This document shows, in pieces, positions 52,533 through 59,640 of a stretch of DNA of 64,000 nt. Each line of letters begins with the position of its first letter. The first letter of the stretch is position 1. The notes under the pieces were generated by a model. It was not told where the DNA came from, searched no databases, and worked only from the letters and a program-made list of their open reading frames with translations. A program made the translations under genes and the position numbers. This DNA comes from Streptomyces sp. NBC_00459 (lineage in GTDB: Bacteria > Actinomycetota > Actinomycetes > Streptomycetales > Streptomycetaceae), in assembly GCF_036013955.1 (NCBI RefSeq), contig NZ_CP107903.1, forward strand, positions 2,852,001 to 2,916,000, written 5' to 3'.

Positions 52533-53201
52533 TCAGTTCGCGATTCCGACGACCTGCTCGATGCTGTCCGGCTGGTTCACCATGGCGAGCATGTGGTGGG
52601 CGACGTCGGCCCGTGACACGGAGAACCCGCCCCGGATGTTGCGGTTCCACGCGGTCCGGTACCTGCCGGTCAGGGGCTTGTCGGTGAGCTTGGGCGGGCG
52701 CGACACCGTCCATTCCAGTCCGCTGTCGCGCAGGGTCTGCTCGGTCACGGCGAGGTCGGCGTAGTGCCGGCCGAACATCCCCCGGGTCAGCGGGACGCCC
52801 AGGTGGCGCATGAAGAAGCCGTCGCCGGGATCGTGCCTGGGCGGCGTCGGCCGGCCAGGCACCGGCACCGGTCCGACGGGGGCGGCGCTGACGACGATGA
52901 TCCGCCGGACGTGCTCGGCATGCATCGCCGCGACGATCGCACGGGTGCCACGCGAGGTGATGCCCGCGTCCGCGCGCGGGTTTCGCGGGCCGAGCGCGGA
53001 CAGTACGGCGTCGGCGCCACGCACCGCCTCGGTGAGCGTCGGCATGTCGGGTCGGGTGAGGTCGACGGCGACCGCCCGGACACCGTCCGGCAGTTCACGG
53101 GGGCGGCGGGCCACGGCGGTGACGTCATGCCCGCCGGCCACCGCCTGCTCGACCAGGTGCCGTCCGACACCGCCGGTGGCGGCCACGATCGTGAGTTTCA
53201 T
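52533..53201 (-). CDS. NAD(P)H-binding atypical SDR
   Basis: A 222-residue NAD(P)-binding Rossmann protein (SDR_a5-like). The nucleotide motif is VAATGGVGRHLVEQAV (residues ~6-21), followed by 'TAVARRPREL' and 'GADAVLSALGPRN'. There is no classic Tyr-x3-Lys active site. 'VVSAAPVGPVP' lies where the catalytic Ser strand sits. It may be a reductase or a redox sensor like BLVRB/NmrA relatives. ATG 53201 overlaps the stop of the upstream NmrA-like gene (ATGA), so the two proteins are coupled. Confidence 0.82.
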   Translation of the reverse strand: MKLTIVAATGGVGRHLVEQAVAGGHDVTAVARRPRELPDGVRAVAVDLTRPDMPTLTEAVRGADAVLSALGPRNPRADAGITSRGTRAIVAAMHAEHVRRIIVVSAAPVGPVPVPGRPTPPRHDPGDGFFMRHLGVPLTRGMFGRHYADLAVTEQTLRDSGLEWTVSRPPKLTDKPLTGRYRTAWNRNIRGGFSVSRADVAHHMLAMVNQPDSIEQVVGIAN

Positions 53202-54031
53202 CGGGGTCCTCCCACGGTGAAGGCGGCACGGTGGTCCTGCGCCCAGGTGGCGTACGTGCGTGCCGGGCGGCCCAGCAGCCGCCGCACGGTGTCGGTGGTG
53301 GGCCCGGCTTCGCGGGCGTAGTCGGCCAGCGAGCCGAGCAGCCGGTCGGGTACCTCGTCGGGCAGGCCGGCGGCGAGCATGCCACGGCGGATCTCGTCCG
53401 GTGCGGCCTCGACGAACGACAGTGTCCGGTCGAGCGCCGCGCCGAGCGCGGCGACCTTCTCCTGCTGGCTCAGCGACTGCTCGCCGGTGAGCAGATACGT
53501 CTGACCGCTGTGCTGCGGACGGGTCAGGGCGAGGGCGGCCACCGCGGCGATGTCACGCTCGTCGACGGTCGAGGTCCTCGCGGGCGGGTAGGCCCCTCGC
53601 ACGGTCCCGGTCGCCCGGATCTGCCCGGCCCAAGCAAGGGAGTTGGCGGCGAAATCGGCGCAGCGCAGGACCGTCCAGTCCAGGCCGCTCCCCTTGGCGA
53701 TGTCCTCCACCGCGTGGAACTGCTCCCGGAAGCGTGCGTGGCCGGCCGGGTACTGCACGGTCAGGGAGGACAGCACGACCACCCTTGCCGCGCCCGTCTC
53801 TCGGGCACGGGCCAACAGGTCGACAGCGGCGGATCCGACGGCACGCGGGCTGAGCAGGACGGCCTCCACGCCGTCGACGGCGGGAACCTTCGCGGGGTGG
53901 ACGAGCTGTGTACCCGCGGGGAATTCGGCTTGCGGGTCGCGGGTGACAGCGGCGACTTTCGCCCCGCCCTCAACCAGGAGGCGGACGGTTTCGCGGCCGA
54001 CGACGCCGGTGGCCCCGGTAATCAGGATCAT
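53198..54031 (-). CDS. NmrA-like NAD(P)-binding protein
   Basis: A 277-residue atypical SDR of the NmrA / quinone-reductase type. It has ILITGATGVVGRETVRLLVE at the N-terminus, VVVLSSLTVQYP (Ser strand) and 'GLDWTVLRCADFAANSLAW' in the substrate region. The C-terminal 'YAREAGPTTDTVRRLLGRPARTYATWAQDH' is a hallmark of this group. It may reduce quinones or sense NADPH. The stop overlaps the next gene's ATG (ATGA). The promoter region holds an ATCGAT dyad and a 12-bp tandem repeat. Confidence 0.83.
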   Translation of the reverse strand: MILITGATGVVGRETVRLLVEGGAKVAAVTRDPQAEFPAGTQLVHPAKVPAVDGVEAVLLSPRAVGSAAVDLLARARETGAARVVVLSSLTVQYPAGHARFREQFHAVEDIAKGSGLDWTVLRCADFAANSLAWAGQIRATGTVRGAYPPARTSTVDERDIAAVAALALTRPQHSGQTYLLTGEQSLSQQEKVAALGAALDRTLSFVEAAPDEIRRGMLAAGLPDEVPDRLLGSLADYAREAGPTTDTVRRLLGRPARTYATWAQDHRAAFTVGGPR

Positions 54032-54052
54032 GACTGAACCCCCAGTACGTGT

Positions 54053-54065
54053 ATCGATAATCGAT
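54053..54065. promoter_or_regulatory. ATCGAT-A-ATCGAT dyad upstream of NmrA-like gene
   Basis: Two ATCGAT palindromes separated by one A, 22 bp upstream of ATG 54031, in otherwise GC-rich DNA. Candidate operator for a redox-responsive MarR/HxlR-type regulator. Confidence 0.4.
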
Positions 54066-54085
54066 CTTGCGCGGTGGATGACGAC

Positions 54086-54157
54086 CGCGGTTCGTAACGC
54101 GGTTGGTAACGCGGTTCGTAGCGCGGTTCGTAGCGGGGTTCGTAGCGCGGTTCGTAG
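54086..54157. repeat. Six tandem copies of a 12-bp unit
   Basis: Unit CGCGGTTCGTAR repeated six times without gaps: copies start at 54086, 54098, 54110, 54122, 54134 and 54146. Copy 2 has C-to-G and copy 5 C-to-G changes. It lies in the 202-bp gap between the NDH-2-like stop and the NmrA-like start. The 12-bp period keeps every reading frame open, producing spurious 4-residue-repeat ORFs. It is not assigned to a known element. Confidence 0.85.
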
Positions 54158-54233
54158 CGCGAGAAGAGGTCACGGGCGAGCCGTGCGCCAGGACCATCGG
54201 CATGCGGTCTCACGTCGGCTGCCGGTGCGTTGT

Positions 54234-55430
54234 TCAGGCGGACTGTCCGGCGGTGGCCACCGTCTCGCGGCGCTGGGCCCGCAGCAGTCGGCGGCCCTGA
54301 TCGCCCTTGGCCCAGGTGTGCGAGCCGGGCTTGTGGGCCTCGTTCACCAGCTGCTTGATGGTGTGCTCGCACACAAACTCCTTCACCTTCGCGCCTGTTC
54401 GGCCGCCGAGGTGGAGCCGCTTGGCGGTGTCGTCCTTGTGGGCGAACTGGAAGATGCCCGCGCGGCGCCCCAGGCTGATGCACTGGCCGGCGAACCCCAG
54501 GTCGATCGGTGCGGGCCGCTCGCTCGCGATACGGCTGAGCACCGTGTCGGCGGCGTGTGCGCCCAGCGGGCCGGCGGCCTGGCAGCTCATCCGGAACGGC
54601 ATGTCCGACGGTGCCGCCGAGTCCCCGGCGGCGACGATCCGCTCGTCGTCGACGCTCGTCAGGGTCTCGTCGATGAGCAGGCGGCCCAGGGCGTCGGTGG
54701 TGAGCCCGCTCCGGGCGGCCAGGTCCGGCACGCCGAACCCGGCGGTCCAGATGGTGACCTCGCTCGACAGCTCACGACCGTCGCCGAGGCGCACGGTGTC
54801 GCCGGTCACCTCCGTGACCTTGGTGCCGGGTCCCTGCAGCACGGTCACGCCGAGGCGGGCCAGCCGCCCGGCGACCGAGCGGCGGCCGTTCGGGTGCAGA
54901 TAGGGACCGAGCGGCCCTCCGCAGACCAGGGTCACGGTGCGGCCCCTCTCCGCCAGTTCGGCGGCGGTCTCGATGCCGGTCGGACCGGCGCCGACCACCG
55001 TCACAGGGGCCGTGGCGGGAGCGGCGTCGAGGACCGACCGCAGGCGCTGCGCCTCCTCCAACGTGGCGATCGGGTGGGCGAACTCGGCAGCTCCGGGCAC
55101 ACCCGGGACGGCGCTGCCGCTGCCCACCGCGTAGATCAGGTAGTCGTAGCCGACCGTGTCGCCGCTCGCCAGCTCCACCCCGCGCCCCGTCGCGTCGATC
55201 CGCGTCACGGTGCCGACCACCAGCCGGACGCGCTCGCCCAGGATCTTCCGGTAGTCGTTGACGGCCGAGTGCGTCCCGCCCGCCAGCTGGTGCAGTCGGA
55301 TCCGCTCGACGAAGTCCGGGCGGGCGTTGATCAGGGTCACGGTCACGTCGTCGCGCTGCGTCAGGCGGTTGGCCGCCATGACCCCGGCGTAACCGCCGCC
55401 GATGACGACGATCTCGGTGTTCTCAGCCAT
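54234..55430 (-). CDS. NAD(P)/FAD-dependent oxidoreductase, NDH-2-like (paralogue 2)
   Basis: A 398-residue flavoprotein of the same family as 43848-45026. The FAD motif is VVIGGGYAGVMAANRL, the NAD motif VTVVGAGPTGIETAAELAE, and 'DERIVAAGDSAAPS' is the late FAD-binding motif. The two paralogues share the 'FVERIRLHQLAGG'/'FVERLRMHQIAAG' segment. It probably oxidises NAD(P)H with a quinone or other acceptor at the membrane face. A GGAGGAG site precedes ATG 55430. It lacks an ECF41-type promoter; instead two 16-bp direct repeats lie upstream. Confidence 0.85.
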   Translation of the reverse strand: MAENTEIVVIGGGYAGVMAANRLTQRDDVTVTLINARPDFVERIRLHQLAGGTHSAVNDYRKILGERVRLVVGTVTRIDATGRGVELASGDTVGYDYLIYAVGSGSAVPGVPGAAEFAHPIATLEEAQRLRSVLDAAPATAPVTVVGAGPTGIETAAELAERGRTVTLVCGGPLGPYLHPNGRRSVAGRLARLGVTVLQGPGTKVTEVTGDTVRLGDGRELSSEVTIWTAGFGVPDLAARSGLTTDALGRLLIDETLTSVDDERIVAAGDSAAPSDMPFRMSCQAAGPLGAHAADTVLSRIASERPAPIDLGFAGQCISLGRRAGIFQFAHKDDTAKRLHLGGRTGAKVKEFVCEHTIKQLVNEAHKPGSHTWAKGDQGRRLLRAQRRETVATAGQSA

Positions 55431-55468
55431 GGTTTCTCTCCTCCGCTTTCAGAAATTCGCACGCCGGA

Positions 55469-55504
55469 TGTCGACTCGGCACGCAAGGTGTCGACTTGGC
55501 ACGC
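55469..55504. promoter_or_regulatory. Two 16-bp direct repeats upstream of NDH-2-like gene 2
   Basis: TGTCGACTCGGCACGC (55469) and TGTCGACTTGGCACGC (55489) match 15/16 and start 20 bp apart, about two DNA turns. This spacing fits side-by-side binding of an activator on one DNA face, 39-75 bp upstream of ATG 55430. Confidence 0.45.
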
Positions 55505-55517
55505 CGTGACGGCGTGC
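55499..55517 (-). terminator. Hairpin after SnoaL-like gene
   Basis: GCACGCCG-TGA-CGGCGTGC, an 8-bp perfect stem with a 3-nt loop, starting 8 bp beyond the SnoaL-like stop on the minus strand. No U tract. Confidence 0.5.
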
Positions 55518-55525
55518 AGGACGGG

Positions 55526-55978
55526 TCAGCTGAGGCCGAGGCGCTCCGGCGCCGAGCCGCGGAGCGGGGTGGCGTCCAGGTAACGGACCTCGTAGACGCG
55601 TTCCCCGAACTTCCAGCCGTCGGCAGTGCGCTCATAACGGTCGTGGTACAAGGCGTGGTTCAGGTGCGAGCTGCCGTCACGCATCCGTCCGAACTCCTCG
55701 ATGTACGCCCGGCCGGTGGCGGTGTCGCCGTCCAGCCGGATGATGCCCGGGTGGACGTTCTGCACGAAGAACTCCCAGAGCGACTGGCCCCACTCGATCC
55801 CCGCGCGGATCTCCTCGCGCCCGACGAACTCCTTGTCGATGTGCGGCCAGCGCATGACGCCCTCGGGCGTGAACAGCGAGACGACGCGGTCGAAGTCACG
55901 CATCATCACCGCGTCCGTGATCTCGGCTCGCAGCGCCTCGATCTCGACGCGATCGGCGATGGCCCGCATGTCGCCCAT
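55526..55978 (-). CDS. SnoaL-like (NTF2-fold) protein
   Basis: A 150-residue SnoaL_4-type protein: ADRVEIEALRAEITDAVMMRD (helix 1), 'DFDRVVSLFTPEGVMRWPHI', 'FVGREEIRAGIEW' and the final sheet 'HALYHDRYERTADGWKFGERVYEVRYLD'. Such proteins are small dehydratases, cyclases or hydrolases; the substrate is unknown here. ATG 55978 follows AGGGAACC. It is divergent from a LysR gene with a dyad between them, the usual layout of a LysR-controlled gene. Confidence 0.8.
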   Translation of the reverse strand: MGDMRAIADRVEIEALRAEITDAVMMRDFDRVVSLFTPEGVMRWPHIDKEFVGREEIRAGIEWGQSLWEFFVQNVHPGIIRLDGDTATGRAYIEEFGRMRDGSSHLNHALYHDRYERTADGWKFGERVYEVRYLDATPLRGSAPERLGLS

Positions 55979-56090
55979 CGGTTCCCTCCCCATCCATGTG
56001 CGCGTCAGGCGGGTGTCGCCTGTCCGGTGGTGATGGATCCAGCATCGAGGGGGCGGGACAGCGGAACAATGCAAGGTTCCTTGGGCTATT

Positions 56091-56108
56091 CATAATGTAG
56101 TTGTTATG
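56091..56108. promoter_or_regulatory. LysR-type dyad between SnoaL and LysR genes
   Basis: CATAA-N8-TTATG, an interrupted palindrome in an AT-rich segment midway between the divergent starts 55978 and 56166. It includes a T-N11-A core (T56093 to A56105 region) typical of LysR boxes. Confidence 0.45.
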
Positions 56109-56165
56109 CATGGATAGGGGTTGTGGACAGGCGTTGCGGATGAGGTTCGATGATGGGGGTTGTGC

Positions 56166-57062
56166 ATGGAGCTGCGTGACATCGAGATCTTCCTGACCCT
56201 GGCCGAGGAGCTGCACTTCGGCCGCACCGCGGAGCGACTCCATGTGTCCCAGGCCCGCGTCAGCCAGGCCATCGCCAAGCAGGAACGGCGCCTGGGCGTC
56301 GTCCTGTTCGACCGCACCAGCCGGCGCGTCGCCCTGACCCCGGTCGGCCGGCGTCTGCGCGAGGACCTCCAGCAGGCCGTCGACCTTCTCCGGGAGGGGC
56401 TCGCCCGCGCCGAAGCGGCCGGCACGGGGACGGGGACCGGGCAGACCCTGCGCCTGGGGGTGTTCGGCCATGCCGGCCACGAACTGCGCCCCCTCATCGA
56501 GGCCTTCCGCTCCCGCCACCCCGGCAGCGATGTCCAGTTCGGCGAGATCAACGGCTGCGACCCGTTCGGCGCGCTGCGCACCGGAGAGCACGACGCGCAC
56601 GTGCTGTGGCTTCCGGTGGCCGAACCGGACCTCACCGTCGGCCCGACCGTGCTGACCGGAGGCCGCGTGCTCGCCGTGGCGGCAGACCATCCCCTCGCCG
56701 AGCGCGGCACCGCGTCACTGGAAGACCTCGGCGACAACCATGTCGTCGACTTCGGCCCCGACGCCCCTGAGTACTGGGTCACGACCATGGTCCCCACGCG
56801 TACGCCGCTCGGCCGGCGTATCCCGCGCGGGCCCGTCGCGCGGACCTTCCACGAGATCCTCTCCCTGGTCGCCTCCGGACAGTGCGTCCACCCGCTGGGC
56901 GAGATCGCCGCCCGCTACAACAGTCCCCCAGGCATCGTCTTCCTCCCCGTTCACGATGCCCCCACCATCCACTTTGCCCTCACATGGCGATCGACCGCCG
57001 ACGGCCCCACCCTCCGCGCACTGGCCCAGACCGCCGCAGACTTCGGTCCCGTCTCCCTGTGA
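56166..57062 (+). CDS. LysR family transcriptional regulator
   Basis: A 298-residue LysR protein. The N-terminal HTH is 'ELRDIEIFLTLAEELHFGRTAERL' followed by HVSQARVSQAIAKQERRLG, then the linker helix, and the substrate-binding domain from residue ~95 (LRLGVFGHAGHELRPLIEAF; GGRVLAVAADHPLAER). ATG 56166 is the family start. It is divergent from the SnoaL-like gene and probably activates it in response to the substrate of that enzyme. The effector is unknown. Confidence 0.87.
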   Translation: MELRDIEIFLTLAEELHFGRTAERLHVSQARVSQAIAKQERRLGVVLFDRTSRRVALTPVGRRLREDLQQAVDLLREGLARAEAAGTGTGTGQTLRLGVFGHAGHELRPLIEAFRSRHPGSDVQFGEINGCDPFGALRTGEHDAHVLWLPVAEPDLTVGPTVLTGGRVLAVAADHPLAERGTASLEDLGDNHVVDFGPDAPEYWVTTMVPTRTPLGRRIPRGPVARTFHEILSLVASGQCVHPLGEIAARYNSPPGIVFLPVHDAPTIHFALTWRSTADGPTLRALAQTAADFGPVSL

Positions 57063-57138
57063 CAGCCGAACACGGCTGCCGGCGGCCGTAACCCGAGCAG
57101 TTGGACGAGACCTGTCCCCGACCGCCCCGACGTCCTGA

Positions 57139-57173
57139 CCACGACCGCGACCGCGACCGCGACCGCGACCACG
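57139..57173. repeat. CGACCG hexanucleotide microsatellite
   Basis: About six CGACCG/CGACCA units in the 256-bp gap between the LysR and MarR genes. This is simple-sequence DNA. Nothing else is evident in the gap except a TCCATGGAA motif at 57287-57295 before the MarR gene. Confidence 0.6.
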
Positions 57174-57318
57174 GAGCACCACACGAGAGGACGGTGTGCC
57201 CGCTCGGGGCCGTTTCCCTCTCGGGCCGCACGGGGTGGTAACACCGGTCCCCAGCAGGGGGGATGCCCGTGGCCTACGATTAACCGTCCATGGAAGATAG
57301 TTCTACGGAAGTCGAGTG

Positions 57319-57834
57319 ATGGCTGACGCCGACCTGAAGCTGCTGTACCGGGAGCTGGTCTCGCTGGAGATCGAGCTGTGGGACGGTATCGAGGGGCGTT
57401 TGAGGGCGGAGTACGACCTGCCGCTGACCTCGTTCGAGGTGCTGCACCTGCTGCGTCAGCAGCCCGGGCGGCGGATCCAGGACATCGCGGAGAAGTTCTC
57501 GATCACGGTGGGCGGCACGAGCAAGGTGGTCGACCGTCTTGAGGCGGCGGGCCTGTGTCAGCGGCGGGCCAATCCGAACGACCGCCGTTCCTCGATCGTC
57601 GAACTGACGCCTGCGGGGCGGAAGCTGGTGGACGGGGCGCTGAAGGTCTTCGAGGAGGAGCTGGAACTGCGGATCGGGTCGGTGATTCCCGAGCGGTCCG
57701 TACGCGAGGTGACCGCGGTCCTCAGCACACTGCGGGCGGCCGGACGCGCCCTGGACGCGGAGCGGAAGGCCACCGCGCAGACGTCATCGTCGGCCATGCG
57801 GGCACCGAAGCAGCCCGGCCGACCGGCTTCGTGA
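57319..57834 (+). CDS. MarR family transcriptional regulator
   Basis: A 171-residue MarR protein: dimer helix LLYRELVSLEIELWDGIEGRL, HTH 'RIQDIAEKFSITVGGTSKVVDRLEAAGL', wing CQRRANPNDRRSSIVELTPAG with the conserved NDRR. ATG 57319 is taken, with GGAAG upstream. A C-terminal Thr/Gln/Arg-rich extension (RKATAQTSSSAMRAPKQPG) is longer than average. The promoter has TCCATGGAA, also found as part of a 14-bp palindrome at 59497-59510. It converges on the PPOX gene with a strong terminator between them. Confidence 0.86.
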   Translation: MADADLKLLYRELVSLEIELWDGIEGRLRAEYDLPLTSFEVLHLLRQQPGRRIQDIAEKFSITVGGTSKVVDRLEAAGLCQRRANPNDRRSSIVELTPAGRKLVDGALKVFEEELELRIGSVIPERSVREVTAVLSTLRAAGRALDAERKATAQTSSSAMRAPKQPGRPAS

Positions 57835-57860
57835 GCCGGAACGGCCCGGCAGTGACCGCG

Positions 57861-57911
57861 GGCTGACCGGCCGGGGCCGGACGACCACAGCCCCGGCCCG
57901 GCCCGTCAGCC
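57861..57911. terminator. Long bidirectional hairpin between MarR and PPOX genes
   Basis: Outer stem GGCTGAC (57861-57867) / GTCAGCC (57905-57911) and inner stem GGCCGGGGC (57869-57877) / GCCCCGGCC (57890-57898). It lies between convergent stops at 57834 and 57917. Confidence 0.7.
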
Positions 57912-57916
57912 ACACC

Positions 57917-58342
57917 TCAGTCGGCGATACCGGCGAAGGCGATGACGTTGTCGATACGGCCCCGGACGAGGAGATTGCCGGGGCCGCCGTTGCGCACGGC
58001 GTACTCCTCGCTGCGGTCGTCGCCCATGTAGCGGGCGCCCAGGAGACCACCCCAGCGCAACATGCCTTCCGGATCGTCGGAGGTCGTCGCGCGACCCCGG
58101 AGGAGGACGAAGGCGTACGGGGGCCGGTCCTCGTCGACACAGAGGGCGAACCGTCCGTCACGGGCGAGGTTGCGGCCCTTGACCCCGTTCCTCTCGGTGG
58201 TCAGCACGATGTCGTCGCCGTCGAGGAGGAACCAGACCGGCGTGACGTGCGGGCTGCCGTCGGCGCGGCTGGTCGACAGCTTGCCGGTGCGGGTTCCGTG
58301 CGCGACGAACGCCCGCCACTGCCGCTCGGTCATCTTCCGCAT
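57917..58342 (-). CDS. PPOX class F420-dependent oxidoreductase
   Basis: A 141-residue split-barrel flavin/F420-binding protein. Visible motifs are LSTSRADGSPHVTPVWFLLD (first strands), 'TTERNGVKGRNLARDGRFALCVD' (cofactor phosphate region) and 'PYAFVLLRGRATTSDDPE'. Members reduce a variety of substrates with F420H2 or bind flavin. ATG 58342 is taken as the family start. It follows the SnoaL-like gene by 74 bp on the same strand and is probably part of a VOC-SnoaL-PPOX transcription unit. Confidence 0.85.
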   Translation of the reverse strand: MRKMTERQWRAFVAHGTRTGKLSTSRADGSPHVTPVWFLLDGDDIVLTTERNGVKGRNLARDGRFALCVDEDRPPYAFVLLRGRATTSDDPEGMLRWGGLLGARYMGDDRSEEYAVRNGGPGNLLVRGRIDNVIAFAGIAD

Positions 58343-58416
58343 GCGGGTGCCTTTCGTGTGCGTACGGATCGGCTCGTGGGTGCCCGGGGTCGAGTCGGCC
58401 CCGGGCACCCGCGGTT

Positions 58417-58809
58417 CTAGCCCCAGAAGGCGTCTTCGGCGGCCGGGTCGGCGGAGAAGAGCCACATCTCGGCGATCTTGCCGTTCTCGATGCGCAGGAG
58501 GTCTACGCCGTCCATGCTCATCGACGTGTCGCCGCGGCGGCCGGTGAAGTGGATGGTGGCTGCGACCAGGTCGCCGTTGCCCATGAGCGTGTGGATCTTG
58601 TCGATGGCGAAGGAGCCCTGGCTGGCCTCCATCATGCTGCCGAGCATCTGGAAGACGGCGCCCTGGCCCTTGTGCTCGCCGGAGAACCGGTTGGCGCCGG
58701 GCTGGTGCCAGACGATGTCGGCGTCGAGGAGTTCACCGAGAGCGGCCATGTCTCCGGTCTGGACGGCCTGGAAGTAGGTGCGGGCGATGTCGATGTTCGC
58801 GCTGGTCAT
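58417..58809 (-). CDS. SnoaL-like nuclear transport factor 2 family protein
   Basis: A 130-residue NTF2-fold protein: IARTYFQAVQTGDMAALGEL (helices), DADIVWHQPGANRFSGEHKG (first strands), then the sheet 'LVAATIHFTGRRGDTSMSMDGVDLLRIENGKIAEMW'. This is the SnoaL_3/ketosteroid-isomerase-like pattern. It is presumably a small-molecule isomerase or dehydratase, or a non-catalytic partner. ATG 58809 has AAGGAG upstream. It is flanked by VOC and PPOX genes in the same direction. Confidence 0.83.
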   Translation of the reverse strand: MTSANIDIARTYFQAVQTGDMAALGELLDADIVWHQPGANRFSGEHKGQGAVFQMLGSMMEASQGSFAIDKIHTLMGNGDLVAATIHFTGRRGDTSMSMDGVDLLRIENGKIAEMWLFSADPAAEDAFWG

Positions 58810-58936
58810 GTCGTTTGCTCCTTGGGGTTCTGGGATTCTGGGGTTCTTGTGCGGGGGTGGGTGGCTGTCGGGTGAAGTCGAGACGGCGAAGGCCATGCGG
58901 GCGCCGCCGGGGTCGCGCGGCGGCCCGCGCGACCGG

Positions 58937-59323
58937 TCAGGGGGCGGGGGCGGGCGCGGAGAAGACGCCGAAGTGGTTGCCGGCCGTGTCCCGCAGCCGG
59001 GCGAAGGTCAAGCCCGCGGAGTCGGAAACCGGCTCCATGACCACCTCGGCGCCGAGTTCTCCCGCGCGCTCGACGGTCGCGGTGACGTCCTGGACGAGGA
59101 CGTAGAAGATCGCGTAGTTGGAGAACTTGCCCTCGGACTCCCACACGCCGCCCGTCGGCTGTTGGGCACCGGGCGGTGTCACCGAGTGGTAGGTGACGCC
59201 CGGGGTGTTGGTGTTGAGGACGTAGTTCCAGTCGAAGAGCTCGCCGTAGAACTCCTTGACCTTCTGCGGCTGGTCGGTGCCGAACTCGAACCAGGCGACC
59301 GAGTTGAAGGCGGGAACGGTCAT
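58937..59323 (-). CDS. VOC family (glyoxalase-like) protein
   Basis: A 128-residue vicinal-oxygen-chelate protein with two beta-alpha-beta-beta-beta halves: 'FNSVAWFEFGTDQPQKVKEFYGELFDWNY' and, from residue ~75, 'YVLVQDVTATVERAGELGAEVVMEPVS', ending 'ARLRDTAGNHFGVFSAP'. Its substrate is unknown; members include lyases, dioxygenases and resistance proteins. ATG 59323 (GGAG eight bases upstream) is preferred to GTG 59332. An inverted repeat GTCCC-N5-GGGAC lies 19 bp upstream. Confidence 0.83.
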   Translation of the reverse strand: MTVPAFNSVAWFEFGTDQPQKVKEFYGELFDWNYVLNTNTPGVTYHSVTPPGAQQPTGGVWESEGKFSNYAIFYVLVQDVTATVERAGELGAEVVMEPVSDSAGLTFARLRDTAGNHFGVFSAPAPAP

Positions 59324-59341
59324 GACACTCACTCCTTGACA

Positions 59342-59356
59342 GTCCCATACAGGGAC
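59342..59356. promoter_or_regulatory. GTCCC-ATACA-GGGAC dyad upstream of VOC gene
   Basis: A perfect 5-bp inverted repeat, extended imperfectly by TTGACA/AAACGT flanks, overlapping the likely promoter of the VOC-SnoaL-PPOX unit. Possible operator. Confidence 0.35.
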
Positions 59357-59496
59357 AAACGTGACTCTCCGCAGCGCGCTTGACCCGGAGGGCGATTACC
59401 GCTCCCCACCGGAACGACTCACAGGGCCTGCCGACCGGAAGCAGACAGACCTGCGATCAAGGCCCCGGAGCGGCCGCCCACCCAGCAAACCATTTA

Positions 59497-59510
59497 GATT
59501 CCATGGAATC
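59497..59510. promoter_or_regulatory. 14-bp perfect palindrome GATTCCATGGAATC
   Basis: A self-complementary site in an AT-rich stretch between the VOC gene and the radical SAM gene, 131 bp upstream of ATG 59641. Its core TCCATGGAA recurs at 57287-57295 directly before the MarR gene, so it may be a MarR target. Confidence 0.4.
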
Positions 59511-59640
59511 AACTTTCAGAGATTATTGTTCCACGTAATGCAGGTTTGAGGTCCAGTCGCCTCACCCGGCACACAGCACGCAGCACAGGAACGGGTGCCG
59601 CCCCGGGCGCGGGCGGCCGACAGCAGAGAGGAAGCCCGTC

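Noticed and set aside
54028..54483. Four-residue-repeat proteins encoded by the 12-bp array
   Set aside because: The repeat length is a multiple of three, so all frames stay open; no ribosome site or coding bias supports translation.
57139..57173. CGACCG repeats as a CRISPR-like or regulatory array
   Set aside because: Uninterrupted hexanucleotide repeats without spacers; simple-sequence DNA.
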